DNA from: Brucellaceae bacterium
GTDB taxonomy: Bacteria > Pseudomonadota > Alphaproteobacteria > Rhizobiales > Rhizobiaceae
Direction of reading: 5' to 3'
Length of the DNA: 6,602 nucleotides
Assembly: GCA_031253705.1 (NCBI GenBank)
Contig: JAIRVW010000301.1
Coordinates: 1-6,602 of the forward strand
Part shown: positions 1-6,298 of the stretch, piece after piece
How positions within the stretch are numbered: position 1 is the stretch's first letter
How the letters are laid out: each line of letters begins with the position of its first letter
Program-made: the position numbers and the translations under genes
Notes under the pieces: generated by a model
Database searches by the model: none
Told to the model about the DNA's origin: nothing
What the model saw: only the letters and a program-made list of their open reading frames with translations

Positions 1-155
1 GGCTCAATTTTTGTCTCTGCGCGGTGAATCTGGTCATTCACATCGTCATATTCCTCAAGCACTTTGGCGAAGCGCGGATCAGCGGCTTTCAACGCATGAA
101 TCTGTTCCAGCTGACCCGGAAATTCTTCGCCAAGTGTATGTGGTGTATTGGACAT
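1..155 (-). CDS. YdcH/DUF465 family small protein, 5' part (runs off window)
   Basis: The visible 51 codons begin MSNTPHTLGEEFPGQLEQIH and continue with LKAADPRFAKVLEEYDDVND and QIHRAETKIE, the typical pattern of the YdcH/DUF465 family (a short helical protein, usually 60-80 residues, with a conserved L-K-x-x-DPRF core followed by a charged helix). The core is at about residues 22-30. The family has no settled biochemical function; the charged helix suggests a coiled coil. The ATG at 155-153 is preceded by a strong purine-rich ribosome site (GGAAGGAA, about 5 nt before the start). The gene lies 71 bp downstream of the Hsp70-like gene on the same strand, with an FNR/FixK-type box in the gap, so it probably has its own oxygen-responsive promoter as well as possible read-through from the Hsp70 gene. 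The 3' end is outside the window. The family call is firm; the role is unknown. Confidence 0.85.
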   Translation of the reverse strand, partial: MSNTPHTLGEEFPGQLEQIHALKAADPRFAKVLEEYDDVNDQIHRAETKIE

Positions 156-212
156 GCTGTTTCCTTCCTTATTTTGTTGAAAGGAATTTCGCATGAGTCT
201 CAGCTTCTTACA

Positions 213-226
213 TTGATCAGGATCAA
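213..226 (-). promoter_or_regulatory. FNR/FixK-type anaerobox upstream of the YdcH gene
   Basis: The 14 bases read TTGATCAGGATCAA, an exact match to the FNR/FixK/FnrN consensus TTGAT-N4-ATCAA. One further pair (ATTGATC/GATCAAT) makes a 16-bp palindrome at 212-227. It starts directly after the Hsp70 stop codon, and its centre is about 64 bp upstream of the YdcH start. If it acts as a class II site (centre near -41.5), transcription would start near 178, leaving a leader of about 23 nt. The -10 there is poor (GAAATT at the expected place), which would fit dependence on an activator. The site match is seen directly; control by an FNR-family protein is inferred. Confidence 0.65.
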
Positions 227-1546
227 TCAGAATTTGACTGACCAGCGCTCAATATCATGGTTCTGACCAATCAGGGCGAGCCCTGTGGCAATGGAGTCAA
301 ACTGGTTGCTGCTTGAAACATCCGCATGCTGAAACTGTTGCGAAAACAGTGTTTTAATCGCCGGTACAAAAGAGGTGCCGCCGGTGAGGAAAACACGGTC
401 AATATCTTTGTAGTCCAGGCCGGCATTCTGTACGGCATTGTCCACGCAGGAAGAGATTGCCTGCATGTCTTCGGCAATCCAGTTTTCAAAATCCGAGCGC
501 TGGATTTGTGCCTCGATCTTGAAATTTTCCGCTTTGAAATGCAGATCAGATGTCTGGGACGAGGACAGGCCTGCTTTGACATCAGAGACCACGCGGTAGA
601 GTTCAAAACCGTAATCGCCTTCAATCATCTCGATGAAATGCTCAAGCACCTCCGGCTGTTCTGCCTGTGAGGCCAGTTCATGCAGTTCCCGCAGAGTTGA
701 CGGAGTATTCATCAGGAATAAGGTGTTCCAGCGGGCGAAATTCGCGAAATAATGGTTCGGAATTTGCAGAACTTTGCCAAAGGATTTGTAATTGCTTTTC
801 TTGCCGAGTTTCGGCGAGACCACATTATCAATAATGCGATAGTCAAATGTGTCACCGGCAATGCCCAGACCAACCTGACTGAGCGGGGTAGAGGTCAGGC
901 CATTCGCGCCGACTTCAAAATTCACGATCGAAAAGTCGCTGGTGCCGCCGCCAAAGTCGGCCACAAGTACGGTGGAGGAGCTGGTCAGTTGTTGCGCATA
1001 GAAGAAAGCGGCGGCAACCGGTTCATAGACATAATGAATATCGGTAAAGCCAAAGTCGCGCAGGGCTTTTTCATAACGCGCCATTGCCAGCGCTTCATCC
1101 GGATTATGTCCGGCAAAAGTCACAGGGCGGCCGACAACCACTTTATTACCACGCGCCGGCAGACGGTCACCTAGGCGCTCGGCCAGTGTTTCCAGAAATG
1201 TGCGCAGCAGATCTTCGAATTTGAAGCGCTTGCCATAGACCGGCGTGTCGGTGAAGGATTTGCTGGCAGCAAAGGATTTGAAGGATTGCAGGAAACGGCA
1301 ATTATGCGGATCAGCAATGAAGCGATCCATCGCCCAGGGGCCGCTCTCGACATTGCGGTGGCCTTTATTGCCGTCCTGCCAGAAACACAGCACGGAACGA
1401 TAGGCGGAAACAATTGCGTCATCTTTCGGGAAGGACATCACTTCCGCAATGCCGTTGCCGTCTGCCACGGCGATAACGGTATTGGTTGTGCCAAAATCGA
1501 GGCCAAGAGTTATCTTTTCCGAGGGGGCGTTATTTCCCGCAGCCAT
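227..1546 (-). CDS. Hsp70-like ATPase without substrate-binding domain (YegD type)
   Basis: A 439-residue protein of the actin/Hsp70 ATPase fold. Visible landmarks in order: phosphate-1 loop LGLDFGTTNT (14-23), VGRPV (138-142), connect-1 YEPVAAA (174-180), phosphate-2 loop ADFGGGTSDFSI (196-207), GDTFDYRI (231-238), SDVKAGLSS (321-329) and the adenosine motif FLTGGTSFVPAI (386-397). The chain ends about 40 residues after the adenosine motif, so the beta-sandwich and lid of DnaK (about 250 more residues) are absent. Length and layout match E. coli YegD (about 450 residues) rather than DnaK or HscA. It should be a cytoplasmic ATP-binding protein; its client or partner is not known. The start at 1546 is chosen because AAGGA lies 8 nt upstream and the nucleotide-binding fold begins soon after. 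No dnaJ or grpE is adjacent. It is transcribed away from the sugar operon and is probably unrelated to it. Confidence 0.9.
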   Translation of the reverse strand: MAAGNNAPSEKITLGLDFGTTNTVIAVADGNGIAEVMSFPKDDAIVSAYRSVLCFWQDGNKGHRNVESGPWAMDRFIADPHNCRFLQSFKSFAASKSFTDTPVYGKRFKFEDLLRTFLETLAERLGDRLPARGNKVVVGRPVTFAGHNPDEALAMARYEKALRDFGFTDIHYVYEPVAAAFFYAQQLTSSSTVLVADFGGGTSDFSIVNFEVGANGLTSTPLSQVGLGIAGDTFDYRIIDNVVSPKLGKKSNYKSFGKVLQIPNHYFANFARWNTLFLMNTPSTLRELHELASQAEQPEVLEHFIEMIEGDYGFELYRVVSDVKAGLSSSQTSDLHFKAENFKIEAQIQRSDFENWIAEDMQAISSCVDNAVQNAGLDYKDIDRVFLTGGTSFVPAIKTLFSQQFQHADVSSSNQFDSIATGLALIGQNHDIERWSVKF

Positions 1547-1594
1547 TGGTCTGATCCTTGCATCTATAGAGAGGGTATCTTTGAGAAAACGGCC

Positions 1595-1622
1595 TTTATA
1601 GTCGTTTTAAAGACGCGGTCAA
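1595..1622 (-). promoter_or_regulatory. Promoter of the Hsp70-like gene
   Basis: On the minus strand TTGACC (1622-1617) is followed after 16 bp by TATAAA (1600-1595), a good housekeeping sigma-70 arrangement. Transcription would start near 1588 and leave a leader of about 40 nt before the ATG at 1546. The same bases partly match the alphaproteobacterial heat-shock pattern CTTG-N17/18-CYTATNTNNG: ATTG, then 17 bp, then ACTATAAAGG. Six-base arms AAAACG (1586-1591) and CGTTTT (1603-1608) flank the -10 and could be an operator, though they are short enough to be chance. Confidence 0.6.
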
Positions 1623-1743
1623 TTGAACGGAGTGCCGGATTGCAGGCTTCAGGGCAGATTAACAGTCGCAAACCGGATACACGGGGCTCTCTATACGCAT
1701 CATGTGACGTTAAATTATAAATACGTGAAATAATGCAGTATCT

Positions 1744-1758
1744 TTCAATCGATTTGAA
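1744..1758. promoter_or_regulatory. LacI-like palindrome upstream of the sugar operon (candidate operator)
   Basis: TTCAA-TCGAT-TTGAA has 5-bp inverted arms around a central ATCGAT, with AATCGATT (1747-1754) a perfect palindrome centred on CG. Sites of this size with a central CG pair are common for LacI-family sugar repressors. It lies about 17 bp upstream of the candidate -35 of the sugar operon. No regulator gene is in the window, so the assignment is only a suggestion. Confidence 0.25.
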
Positions 1759-1774
1759 TTTTACGTGAGTACGC

Positions 1775-1803
1775 TTGACGAAAGCCGAAATGTAACGTCC
1801 TAT
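1775..1803 (+). promoter_or_regulatory. Candidate promoter of the sugar ABC operon
   Basis: TTGACG (1775-1780) is a good -35 element. At a 17-bp spacing the -10 would be TCCTAT (1798-1803), which keeps only three of six consensus bases, including the invariant last T and the A before it. A start near 1810 would leave a leader of about 128 nt. I found no better -35/-10 pair on the plus strand in this intergenic region. The weak -10 suggests an activator or a regulated promoter. Confidence 0.35.
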
Positions 1804-1810
1804 TTCGGCT
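1783..1810. promoter_or_regulatory. Perfect 9-bp inverted repeat, probable operator
   Basis: AGCCGAAAT (1783-1791) and ATTTCGGCT (1802-1810) are exact reverse complements separated by 10 nt, so the half-sites are 19 bp apart centre to centre, about two helical turns. The repeat sits between the candidate -35 and the expected transcription start, where a bound dimer would block polymerase. No T-run follows on either strand, so it is not an intrinsic terminator. If transcription starts further upstream it would instead form a hairpin in the leader. Confidence 0.5.
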
Positions 1811-1884
1811 GACGACTGATCCGGCTGAGGAGACGGATTTGTCAGCAGGCCAAAATATATGCTGTCCGGTGAGGGGAGCAGATA

Positions 1885-1953
1885 ATGACCACGCGGGAGG
1901 GTTCCGCTGCTGATACTTGCAAAACGGGAGGAATGCGATGCGCAAGTTCATGA
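1885..1953 (+). CDS. Possible 22-codon upstream ORF overlapping the SBP start
   Basis: ATG at 1885 follows a strong ribosome site (AGGGGA at 1872-1877, 7 nt before the start) and opens a frame coding for [20 protein letters not shown] plus two serines, ending at TGA 1951-1953. It covers the ribosome site of the binding-protein gene and overlaps that gene's first codons by 16 nt in another frame. Its peptide has no recognisable motif and no run of one codon that would mark an attenuator. It could couple translation to the binding-protein gene, or damp it. It could also be chance in a purine-rich leader. No expression evidence is available. Confidence 0.25.
   Translation: MTTREGSAADTCKTGGMRCASS
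1927..1931 (+). promoter_or_regulatory. Ribosome-binding site fixing the SBP start at 1938
   Basis: GGAGG with a 6-nt spacer to ATG 1938 selects this start over an in-frame TTG at 1917, which has no ribosome site and would place seven extra residues before the positively charged start of the signal peptide. Confidence 0.75.
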
Positions 1954-3179
1954 CAACAACAGCAATGGCTTTAGGTTTGATGGCAGGTGCAGCGCAGGCT
2001 GCAGAGAGTGTTGAGGTGCTGCACTGGTGGACAGCCGGCGGGGAAGCAGCAGCTCTTGATGTTTTGAAGAAGGATCTTGAGGCTAAAGGCATCGGCTGGG
2101 TGGATATGCCTGTTGCCGGCGGCAGTGGCGTGGAAGCGATGACCGTGCTGCGTGCGCGTGTCACGGCGGGAAATCCGCCGACTGCGGTACAGATGCTGGG
2201 CTTTGATGCGCGGGACTGGGCAAAGGAAGGCGCATTGGGCAATCTGGATGAGGTTGCCAACAAAGAAGGCTGGGATAAGGTTATTCCGGCACCTTTGCAG
2301 GAATTTGCCAAATATGACGGTCACTGGATCGGTGCGCCGGTCAATATTCACTCCACGAACTGGATGTGGATCAACAAAGCCGCGCTTGATAAAGCCGGTG
2401 GCAAGGCACCGCAAAGCTGGGACGAGCTGATTGCGCTGCTGGATAAGTTTAAAGAGCAGGGCATTACCCCAGTCGCGCATGGCGGCCAGCCATGGCAGGA
2501 CGGCACGATTTTTGATGCTGTTGTGCTGTCTTTTGGCCCTGATTTCTACAAAAAAGCGCTGATTGATCTCGATCCTGAAGCTCTTGGCAGCGATACGATG
2601 AAGCAGGCCTTTGATCGTATGGCCAAGCTGCGCACCTATGTGGATGATAATTTCTCCGGTCGAGACTGGAACCTTGCCTCTGCTATGGTGATTGAGGGTA
2701 AAGCCGGTCTGCAATTTATGGGCGACTGGGCAAAGGGTGAATTTGTACGCGCAGGCAAAAAGCCGGATGAGGATTTTGTTTGCGTACGCTATCCGGGCAC
2801 ACAGGGTTCTGTAACCTTCAACTCCGATCTGTTTGCGATGTTCAAGGTGGAAAAGGATAAGATTCCGGCACAGATGCAAATCGCTTCGGCGATTGAAAGC
2901 CCGTCTTTCCAGACCGCATTCAACATTGTGAAAGGCTCGGCACCGGCACGTACCGATATTCCTGACACCGAATTTGATGCCTGCGGTAAGAAGGCCATTG
3001 CCGATGTGAAAGAAGCCAGCGGCAAAGGCACCATGCTTGGTTCCATGGCGCACGGCTATGCAGCTCCGGCAGCGGTGAAAAGCGCGATGTTCGACGTTAT
3101 CACCCGTCAGTTCAATGGTGAGCTGAATTCGGATGAGGCCGTGAAAGAACTCGTGGCTGCGGTCGCAGCCGCTCAGTAA
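1938..3179 (+). CDS. gtsA: Sugar ABC transporter periplasmic binding protein (CUT1, glucose/mannose GtsA-like)
   Basis: A 413-residue extracellular solute-binding protein. Residues 1-21 are a clear signal peptide: charged MRK, a hydrophobic Ala/Met/Leu stretch, and an AQA|AE cleavage site. There is no lipobox, so it should be free in the periplasm. The mature protein opens with [19 protein letters not shown] (about 25-43), and GNPPTAVQM follows near 78-86. This wording is typical of the Pseudomonas GtsA / Thermus glucose-mannose binding proteins and unlike MalE or UgpB. Aromatic-rich stretches likely to line the sugar site include NWMWI (about 141-145), GGQPWQDGT (about 182-190) and FMGDW (about 260-264). 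Two cysteines (about 282 and 349) could form a disulphide. It is the first gene of a four-gene importer operon and is followed by a stem-loop that probably raises its yield over the permeases. The family is firm; glucose/mannose is inferred and other hexoses or disaccharides are possible. Confidence 0.9.
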   Translation: MRKFMTTTAMALGLMAGAAQAAESVEVLHWWTAGGEAAALDVLKKDLEAKGIGWVDMPVAGGSGVEAMTVLRARVTAGNPPTAVQMLGFDARDWAKEGALGNLDEVANKEGWDKVIPAPLQEFAKYDGHWIGAPVNIHSTNWMWINKAALDKAGGKAPQSWDELIALLDKFKEQGITPVAHGGQPWQDGTIFDAVVLSFGPDFYKKALIDLDPEALGSDTMKQAFDRMAKLRTYVDDNFSGRDWNLASAMVIEGKAGLQFMGDWAKGEFVRAGKKPDEDFVCVRYPGTQGSVTFNSDLFAMFKVEKDKIPAQMQIASAIESPSFQTAFNIVKGSAPARTDIPDTEFDACGKKAIADVKEASGKGTMLGSMAHGYAAPAAVKSAMFDVITRQFNGELNSDEAVKELVAAVAAAQ

Positions 3180-3193
3180 AATTATATTGCAAA

Positions 3194-3231
3194 ACCGGAG
3201 GCTGCCGCTGAGGCGGCCTCTGTTCTCCGGT
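3194..3231 (+). repeat. Stem-loop after the SBP gene (mRNA stabiliser or partial terminator)
   Basis: Fifteen bases after the SBP stop, ACCGGAG (3194-3200) can pair with CTCCGGT (3225-3231), and inside it GCTGCC (3201-3206) pairs with GGCGGC (3212-3217) with one G-U pair, leaving loop GCTGA and a 7-nt bulge. An alternative uses GAGGCTGCC (3198-3206) with GGCGGCCTC (3212-3220). No U-run follows, so it is not a full intrinsic terminator. In binding-protein operons such a structure commonly protects the upstream message and limits downstream expression (as at malE-malF). Confidence 0.65.
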
Positions 3232-3290
3232 GCCTGCGAGGTGCTGGTCATTCCATACTGATTATATTTTGATTTTAGTTTTGATGCATG

Positions 3291-3308
3291 TGTCCGCATT
3301 GCCGGACA
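3291..3308 (+). repeat. Small hairpin in the leader of the first permease gene
   Basis: TGTCCG (3291-3296) and CGGACA (3303-3308) are perfect 6-bp arms around CATTGC. The hairpin ends 24 nt before the permease ATG at 3333, whose own ribosome site is weak (GGTGA at about 3322-3326). It may tune translation or be a processing site; this is inference from position. Confidence 0.35.
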
Positions 3309-3332
3309 GATGCCCAAGCGTGGTGATTGCCT

Positions 3333-4211
3333 ATGAATAGCCGCAGCCGATTGCAGGAGCTGTTGCCAAAACTTGTTGTGGCACCGAGCTTTTTCATCAT
3401 CCTGATCTTTGTCTATGGCTTTATCGCCTATACGGGGCTTTTGTCGCTGACGGACAGTAAAATGCTGCCGTCTTATAATTTTGTGGGGCTGTCGAATTAT
3501 TCCAAGCTCTGGGCGCTGCCGCATTGGTGGCGGGCAATCTCCAATCTGGCGATTTTTGCTTCGCTTTATATCATTATCTGCTCGGTGATCGGGCTGTTTC
3601 TGGCGATTTTGCTGGATCAGAAGATACGCGGTGAGGGCTTTCTGCGCCCGATCTATCTCTATCCGATGGCGCTGTCCTTCATTGTCACCGGTACAGCGTG
3701 GAAGTGGTTTCTCGATCCGGGGATTGGTCTGGAAAACACCATGCATTTATGGGGCTGGGAGAGTTTTCAGTTCACCTGGATCAAGGATCGCAATTACGCG
3801 ATTTACTGTGTGGTGATTGCGGCTGTCTGGCAGTCTTCCGGTTTTATCATGGCGATGTTTTTGGCGGGGCTGCGTGGCGTGGACGGTGAAATCCTGAAAG
3901 CTGCACAGATCGACGGCGCTTCGACTTTCACAACCTATCGCCGGATTATCATCCCGATGATGCGGCCGGTGTTTCTCTCAGCCTTTGTGGTGCTCGCGCA
4001 TCTGGCGATCAAGGCCTATGACCTTGTGGTGGCGCTGACCGGCGGCGGGCCGGGGCAGGCGACGGAACTGCCGGCAACATTTATGTATTCCTACACATTT
4101 ACCCGTAACCAGATGGGGATCGGTGCTTCCTCGGCCATTATCATGCTGGCGATGATCTTCTCGATTATCGTCCCTTATCTCTATGCGGAAATTCGCGGAG
4201 GGAAGCGCTGA
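3333..4211 (+). CDS. gtsB: Sugar ABC transporter permease, first subunit (GtsB/MalF-like)
   Basis: A 292-residue binding-protein-dependent permease. About six membrane segments are visible (near 14-36, 71-94, 103-124, 156-178, 213-236, 264-284). The cytoplasmic EAA loop reads LKAAQIDGASTFTTYRRIII (188-207) and continues PMMRP, with the usual first Glu replaced by Lys; this loop docks on the ATPase. The stretch LYPMALSFIVTGTAWKWFLD (109-128), followed by PGIGLE, is characteristic of the glucose-type CUT1 permeases. The ATG at 3333 is preferred over a TTG two codons upstream; the ribosome site is weak, in contrast to the strong one of the binding-protein gene. It forms the membrane channel together with the next gene product. 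Its stop overlaps the next start by one base (TGATG), showing translational coupling. Confidence 0.9.
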   Translation: MNSRSRLQELLPKLVVAPSFFIILIFVYGFIAYTGLLSLTDSKMLPSYNFVGLSNYSKLWALPHWWRAISNLAIFASLYIIICSVIGLFLAILLDQKIRGEGFLRPIYLYPMALSFIVTGTAWKWFLDPGIGLENTMHLWGWESFQFTWIKDRNYAIYCVVIAAVWQSSGFIMAMFLAGLRGVDGEILKAAQIDGASTFTTYRRIIIPMMRPVFLSAFVVLAHLAIKAYDLVVALTGGGPGQATELPATFMYSYTFTRNQMGIGASSAIIMLAMIFSIIVPYLYAEIRGGKR

Positions 4212-5095
4212 TGAGCAAAGCAGAAACCTCTCCGAATGCAATCTCGCATCAAAGACTGACACGGGCGCTGATCTATACAATCCTGCTGATCTTCGCCTTT
4301 TATTATCTGCTGCCGCTCTATGTGATGGTGGTCAACTCGTTCAAGCCGCTGGATGAAATCCGGCAGGGCGGCATGCTCAATCTGCCGCAAAATTGGACGA
4401 TTGAGCCGTGGCTGTCAGCATGGTCAACAGCGCAGATCGGGGTGCAGCCCACCGGTGTGAAACCGTTTTTCATCAATTCCATTCTGATGGTGGTTCCTGC
4501 CGTTGCGATTTCTACCATTGTCGGTGCGCTGAACGGTTATGTGCTGACCAAATGGCGCTTTCGCGGTTCCAACTTCTTTTTCGGATTGTTGCTGCTGTCC
4601 TGCTTTATTCCGTTTCAGATTGTACTGATCCCGATGGCGCGCATTCTCGGTCTGATCGGGCTTTCCGGTTCAATCTGGGGGCTGATTATGGTGCATGTCA
4701 TCTATGGTCTGGGCTTCACGACTTTGTATTTCCGCAATTATTACGAAGCCTTTCCGACAGAGCTGGTGCGGGCAGCGCAGATCGACGGCGCAAGCTTTAT
4801 GCAGATATTCCGGCGCATTATGCTGCCGTCCTCCGCACCGATTATTGTGGTGTCGGTGATCTGGCAGTTCACGAATATCTGGAATGATTTTCTGTTCGGT
4901 GCGTCTTTCTCGGGCGCGACGACCACGCCAATGACGGTGGCGCTGAACAATCTGGTGTCATCCTCAACAGGGGTGAAGGAATATAATGTGCATTTTGCAG
5001 CGGCGATCCTCGCCGCACTGCCAACGCTGATCGTTTATATTGTGTCCGGCCGTTATTTTGTACGCGGTCTGATGTCCGGTGCTGTGAAGGGATAA
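4211..5095 (+). CDS. gtsC: Sugar ABC transporter permease, second subunit (GtsC/MalG-like)
   Basis: A 294-residue inner-membrane permease of the MalG class. It has an N-terminal segment at about 19-41 followed by the class-typical VNSFKPLDEI (41-50), further hydrophobic segments near 88-112, 121-145, 152-172, 209-226 and 262-280, and the EAA loop ELVRAAQIDGASFMQIFRRI (184-203) ending MLPSSAP. The end, RYFVRGLMSGAVKG, is the usual C-terminus of this subfamily. It pairs with the preceding permease to form the translocation pore for the sugar delivered by the binding protein. Its start is fixed by the 1-nt overlap with the upstream stop; GGAGGGAAGCG just before it supplies the ribosome site. The ATPase gene follows after 3 nt, so all three genes are almost certainly on one message. 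Confidence 0.92.
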   Translation: MSKAETSPNAISHQRLTRALIYTILLIFAFYYLLPLYVMVVNSFKPLDEIRQGGMLNLPQNWTIEPWLSAWSTAQIGVQPTGVKPFFINSILMVVPAVAISTIVGALNGYVLTKWRFRGSNFFFGLLLLSCFIPFQIVLIPMARILGLIGLSGSIWGLIMVHVIYGLGFTTLYFRNYYEAFPTELVRAAQIDGASFMQIFRRIMLPSSAPIIVVSVIWQFTNIWNDFLFGASFSGATTTPMTVALNNLVSSSTGVKEYNVHFAAAILAALPTLIVYIVSGRYFVRGLMSGAVKG

Positions 5096-5098
5096 GTC

Positions 5099-6214
5099 AT
5101 GTCATTTATTAAAATCTCAAACCTTCGCAAATCTTACGGCGATGTTGAAATCCTCAAGGACATTAATCTTGAAGTTGAGGAAGGCGGCTTTCTGGTGCTT
5201 GTCGGGCCGTCCGGCTGCGGTAAATCCACTTTGCTGAACACGATTGCCGGTCTGGAACCGATCAGTGCCGGTGATATTGCGATTAATGGTCAGCCGGTTG
5301 CGGATCTGCCGCCCTCTAAGCGCGATATTGCCATGGTGTTTCAGTCCTATGCGCTTTATCCGAATATGACGGTCGCCGGAAACATTGCTTTTGGTATGGA
5401 AGTGCGCGGTGTGCCTAAGCCGGAGCGCGAAAAAGCAATCCATGAAGTAGCGGAGATGCTCCAGATCGGACATTTACTGGATCGCAAACCGAGCCAGCTT
5501 TCCGGCGGGCAGCGGCAGCGTGTGGCTATGGGACGTGCGCTGGTTCGTAATCCGCAGGTGTTTCTGTTTGATGAGCCGCTGTCCAATCTTGATGCCAAGT
5601 TGCGGGTGGATATGCGCACGGAGATTAAACGGCTGCATCAGCGTATGAAAACCACGATTGTCTATGTGACGCATGACCAGATTGAAGCGATGACACTGGC
5701 AACAAAGATCGCCGTGCTTAAAGACGGGATTTTGCAGCAATTCGGCACGCCGTCGGAGATTTATAACAAGCCGGTCAATATGTTTGTGGCGGATTTTATG
5801 GGCTCGCCTGCGATGAACCTGCTGAGCGGTACGATTGAAAATGGCGGCGATGGTTTGCGCGTGTCTCTGGAGCGGCCGGAAGGCGCGCCGCTGAAATTAC
5901 CCGTTGCCGCAGGAAACAGTGAACTAGCAGCCTATAAAAACAAACAAGTTGTGTTTGGTATCCGGCCGGAAGCGCTGACCGATCCTGACGGCACAGACCG
6001 CAATGCCGGTATGATTGCAGAAGGGGACTGCCATATTGAAGTGGTGGAACCTGCAGGCTCAGACACTTTTGCCGTGACCAAGCTTGGCGGCAAAGAAGTT
6101 GTGGCGCGGTTGCGCGCTGATGCACATATTCAGGCCGGACAGACAGCACGTCTGGCTTTTAATCTGGATAAGGCGGTGTTTTTTGACCCGCAAAGCCAGT
6201 TGCGTATTGCCTGA
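5099..6214 (+). CDS. Sugar ABC transporter ATPase (MalK/UgpC/GtsD family)
   Basis: A 371-residue ATPase with all motifs intact: Walker [10 protein letters not shown] (36-44), Q-loop Gln82 in [13 protein letters not shown], signature LSGGQRQR (134-141), Walker B VFLFDE (154-159), D-loop SNLDAKLR, and the switch His192 in [13 protein letters not shown]. From about residue 235 a C-terminal TOBE/MOP-type regulatory domain is present, with GIRPE (287-291) and [13 protein letters not shown] (317-329); 371 residues is the normal length for MalK-type proteins. As a dimer on the cytoplasmic face it would hydrolyse ATP to drive sugar import through the two permeases. The start at 5099 has AAGGGA (5087-5092) 6 nt upstream, inside the preceding gene. 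In some bacteria one such ATPase serves several CUT1 importers, so sharing is possible. Sequence alone does not separate the MalK, UgpC and GtsD names. Confidence 0.95.
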   Translation: MSFIKISNLRKSYGDVEILKDINLEVEEGGFLVLVGPSGCGKSTLLNTIAGLEPISAGDIAINGQPVADLPPSKRDIAMVFQSYALYPNMTVAGNIAFGMEVRGVPKPEREKAIHEVAEMLQIGHLLDRKPSQLSGGQRQRVAMGRALVRNPQVFLFDEPLSNLDAKLRVDMRTEIKRLHQRMKTTIVYVTHDQIEAMTLATKIAVLKDGILQQFGTPSEIYNKPVNMFVADFMGSPAMNLLSGTIENGGDGLRVSLERPEGAPLKLPVAAGNSELAAYKNKQVVFGIRPEALTDPDGTDRNAGMIAEGDCHIEVVEPAGSDTFAVTKLGGKEVVARLRADAHIQAGQTARLAFNLDKAVFFDPQSQLRIA

Positions 6215-6222
6215 AACAGAAA

Positions 6223-6287
6223 AGACAGAGCAGTCTGAAACGGTAACCGGCCGGTATTGAAAATTGTGCCGGTGCCTGCTCTTGTCT
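6223..6287 (+). terminator. Large imperfect hairpin at the end of the sugar operon
   Basis: AGACAGAGCAG (6223-6233) pairs with CTGCTCTTGTCT (6276-6287) with one bulged base, and inside it ACCGGC (6246-6251) pairs with GCCGGT (6268-6273). It starts 8 nt after the ATPase stop. No U-run follows directly, so it is a probable 3'-end stabilising or Rho-assisted structure rather than a classic intrinsic terminator. Confidence 0.45.
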
Positions 6288-6298
6288 GAAATTTCAGA
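6285..6298. promoter_or_regulatory. Perfect 14-bp palindrome (candidate operator)
   Basis: TCTGAAATTTCAGA is fully self-complementary. The half-site TCTGAAA also occurs at 6234-6240. It lies about 220 bp upstream of the last gene, in a region without coding function. It may be a regulator-binding site for that gene; the regulator is unknown. Confidence 0.35.

Noticed and set aside
212..227. Palindrome after the Hsp70 stop as a transcription terminator
   Set aside because: Two-base loop, A/T-rich 7-bp arms and no following T-run on the minus strand; the exact FNR-type consensus explains it better.
11..266. Short plus-strand frames at the left end
   Set aside because: They are antisense to the YdcH gene and the Hsp70 3' end, lack ribosome sites and encode no recognisable pattern.
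1714..1719. Perfect TATAAT on the minus strand, a possible second Hsp70 promoter
   Set aside because: No TTGACA-like element at 16-18 bp upstream; the region is simply A/T-rich, and a better promoter lies at 1595-1622.
1774..1808. CCTATTTCGG (1799-1808) matches the -10 part of the alphaproteobacterial heat-shock promoter exactly
   Set aside because: The only upstream CTTG (1774-1777) is 21 bp away instead of 17-18, and the match is part of the inverted repeat. Not accepted as a heat-shock promoter for the sugar operon.
1917..1937. TTG start extending the binding protein by seven residues
   Set aside because: No ribosome site in front of it, and it would bury the charged MRK start of a normal signal peptide; ATG 1938 has GGAGG at good spacing.
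3267..3285. TTTTGAT repeated twice 12 bp apart in the SBP-permease gap
   Set aside because: Short, low-complexity T-rich sequence; no other sign of a binding site.
1971..3746. A 591-codon open frame on the minus strand, antisense to the binding protein and first permease
   Set aside because: Its translation is rich in His, Arg, Cys and Gln with no domain pattern, it crosses the intergenic region and the ends of both genes, and the opposite strand carries clear family motifs and a signal peptide. It is a codon-bias shadow.
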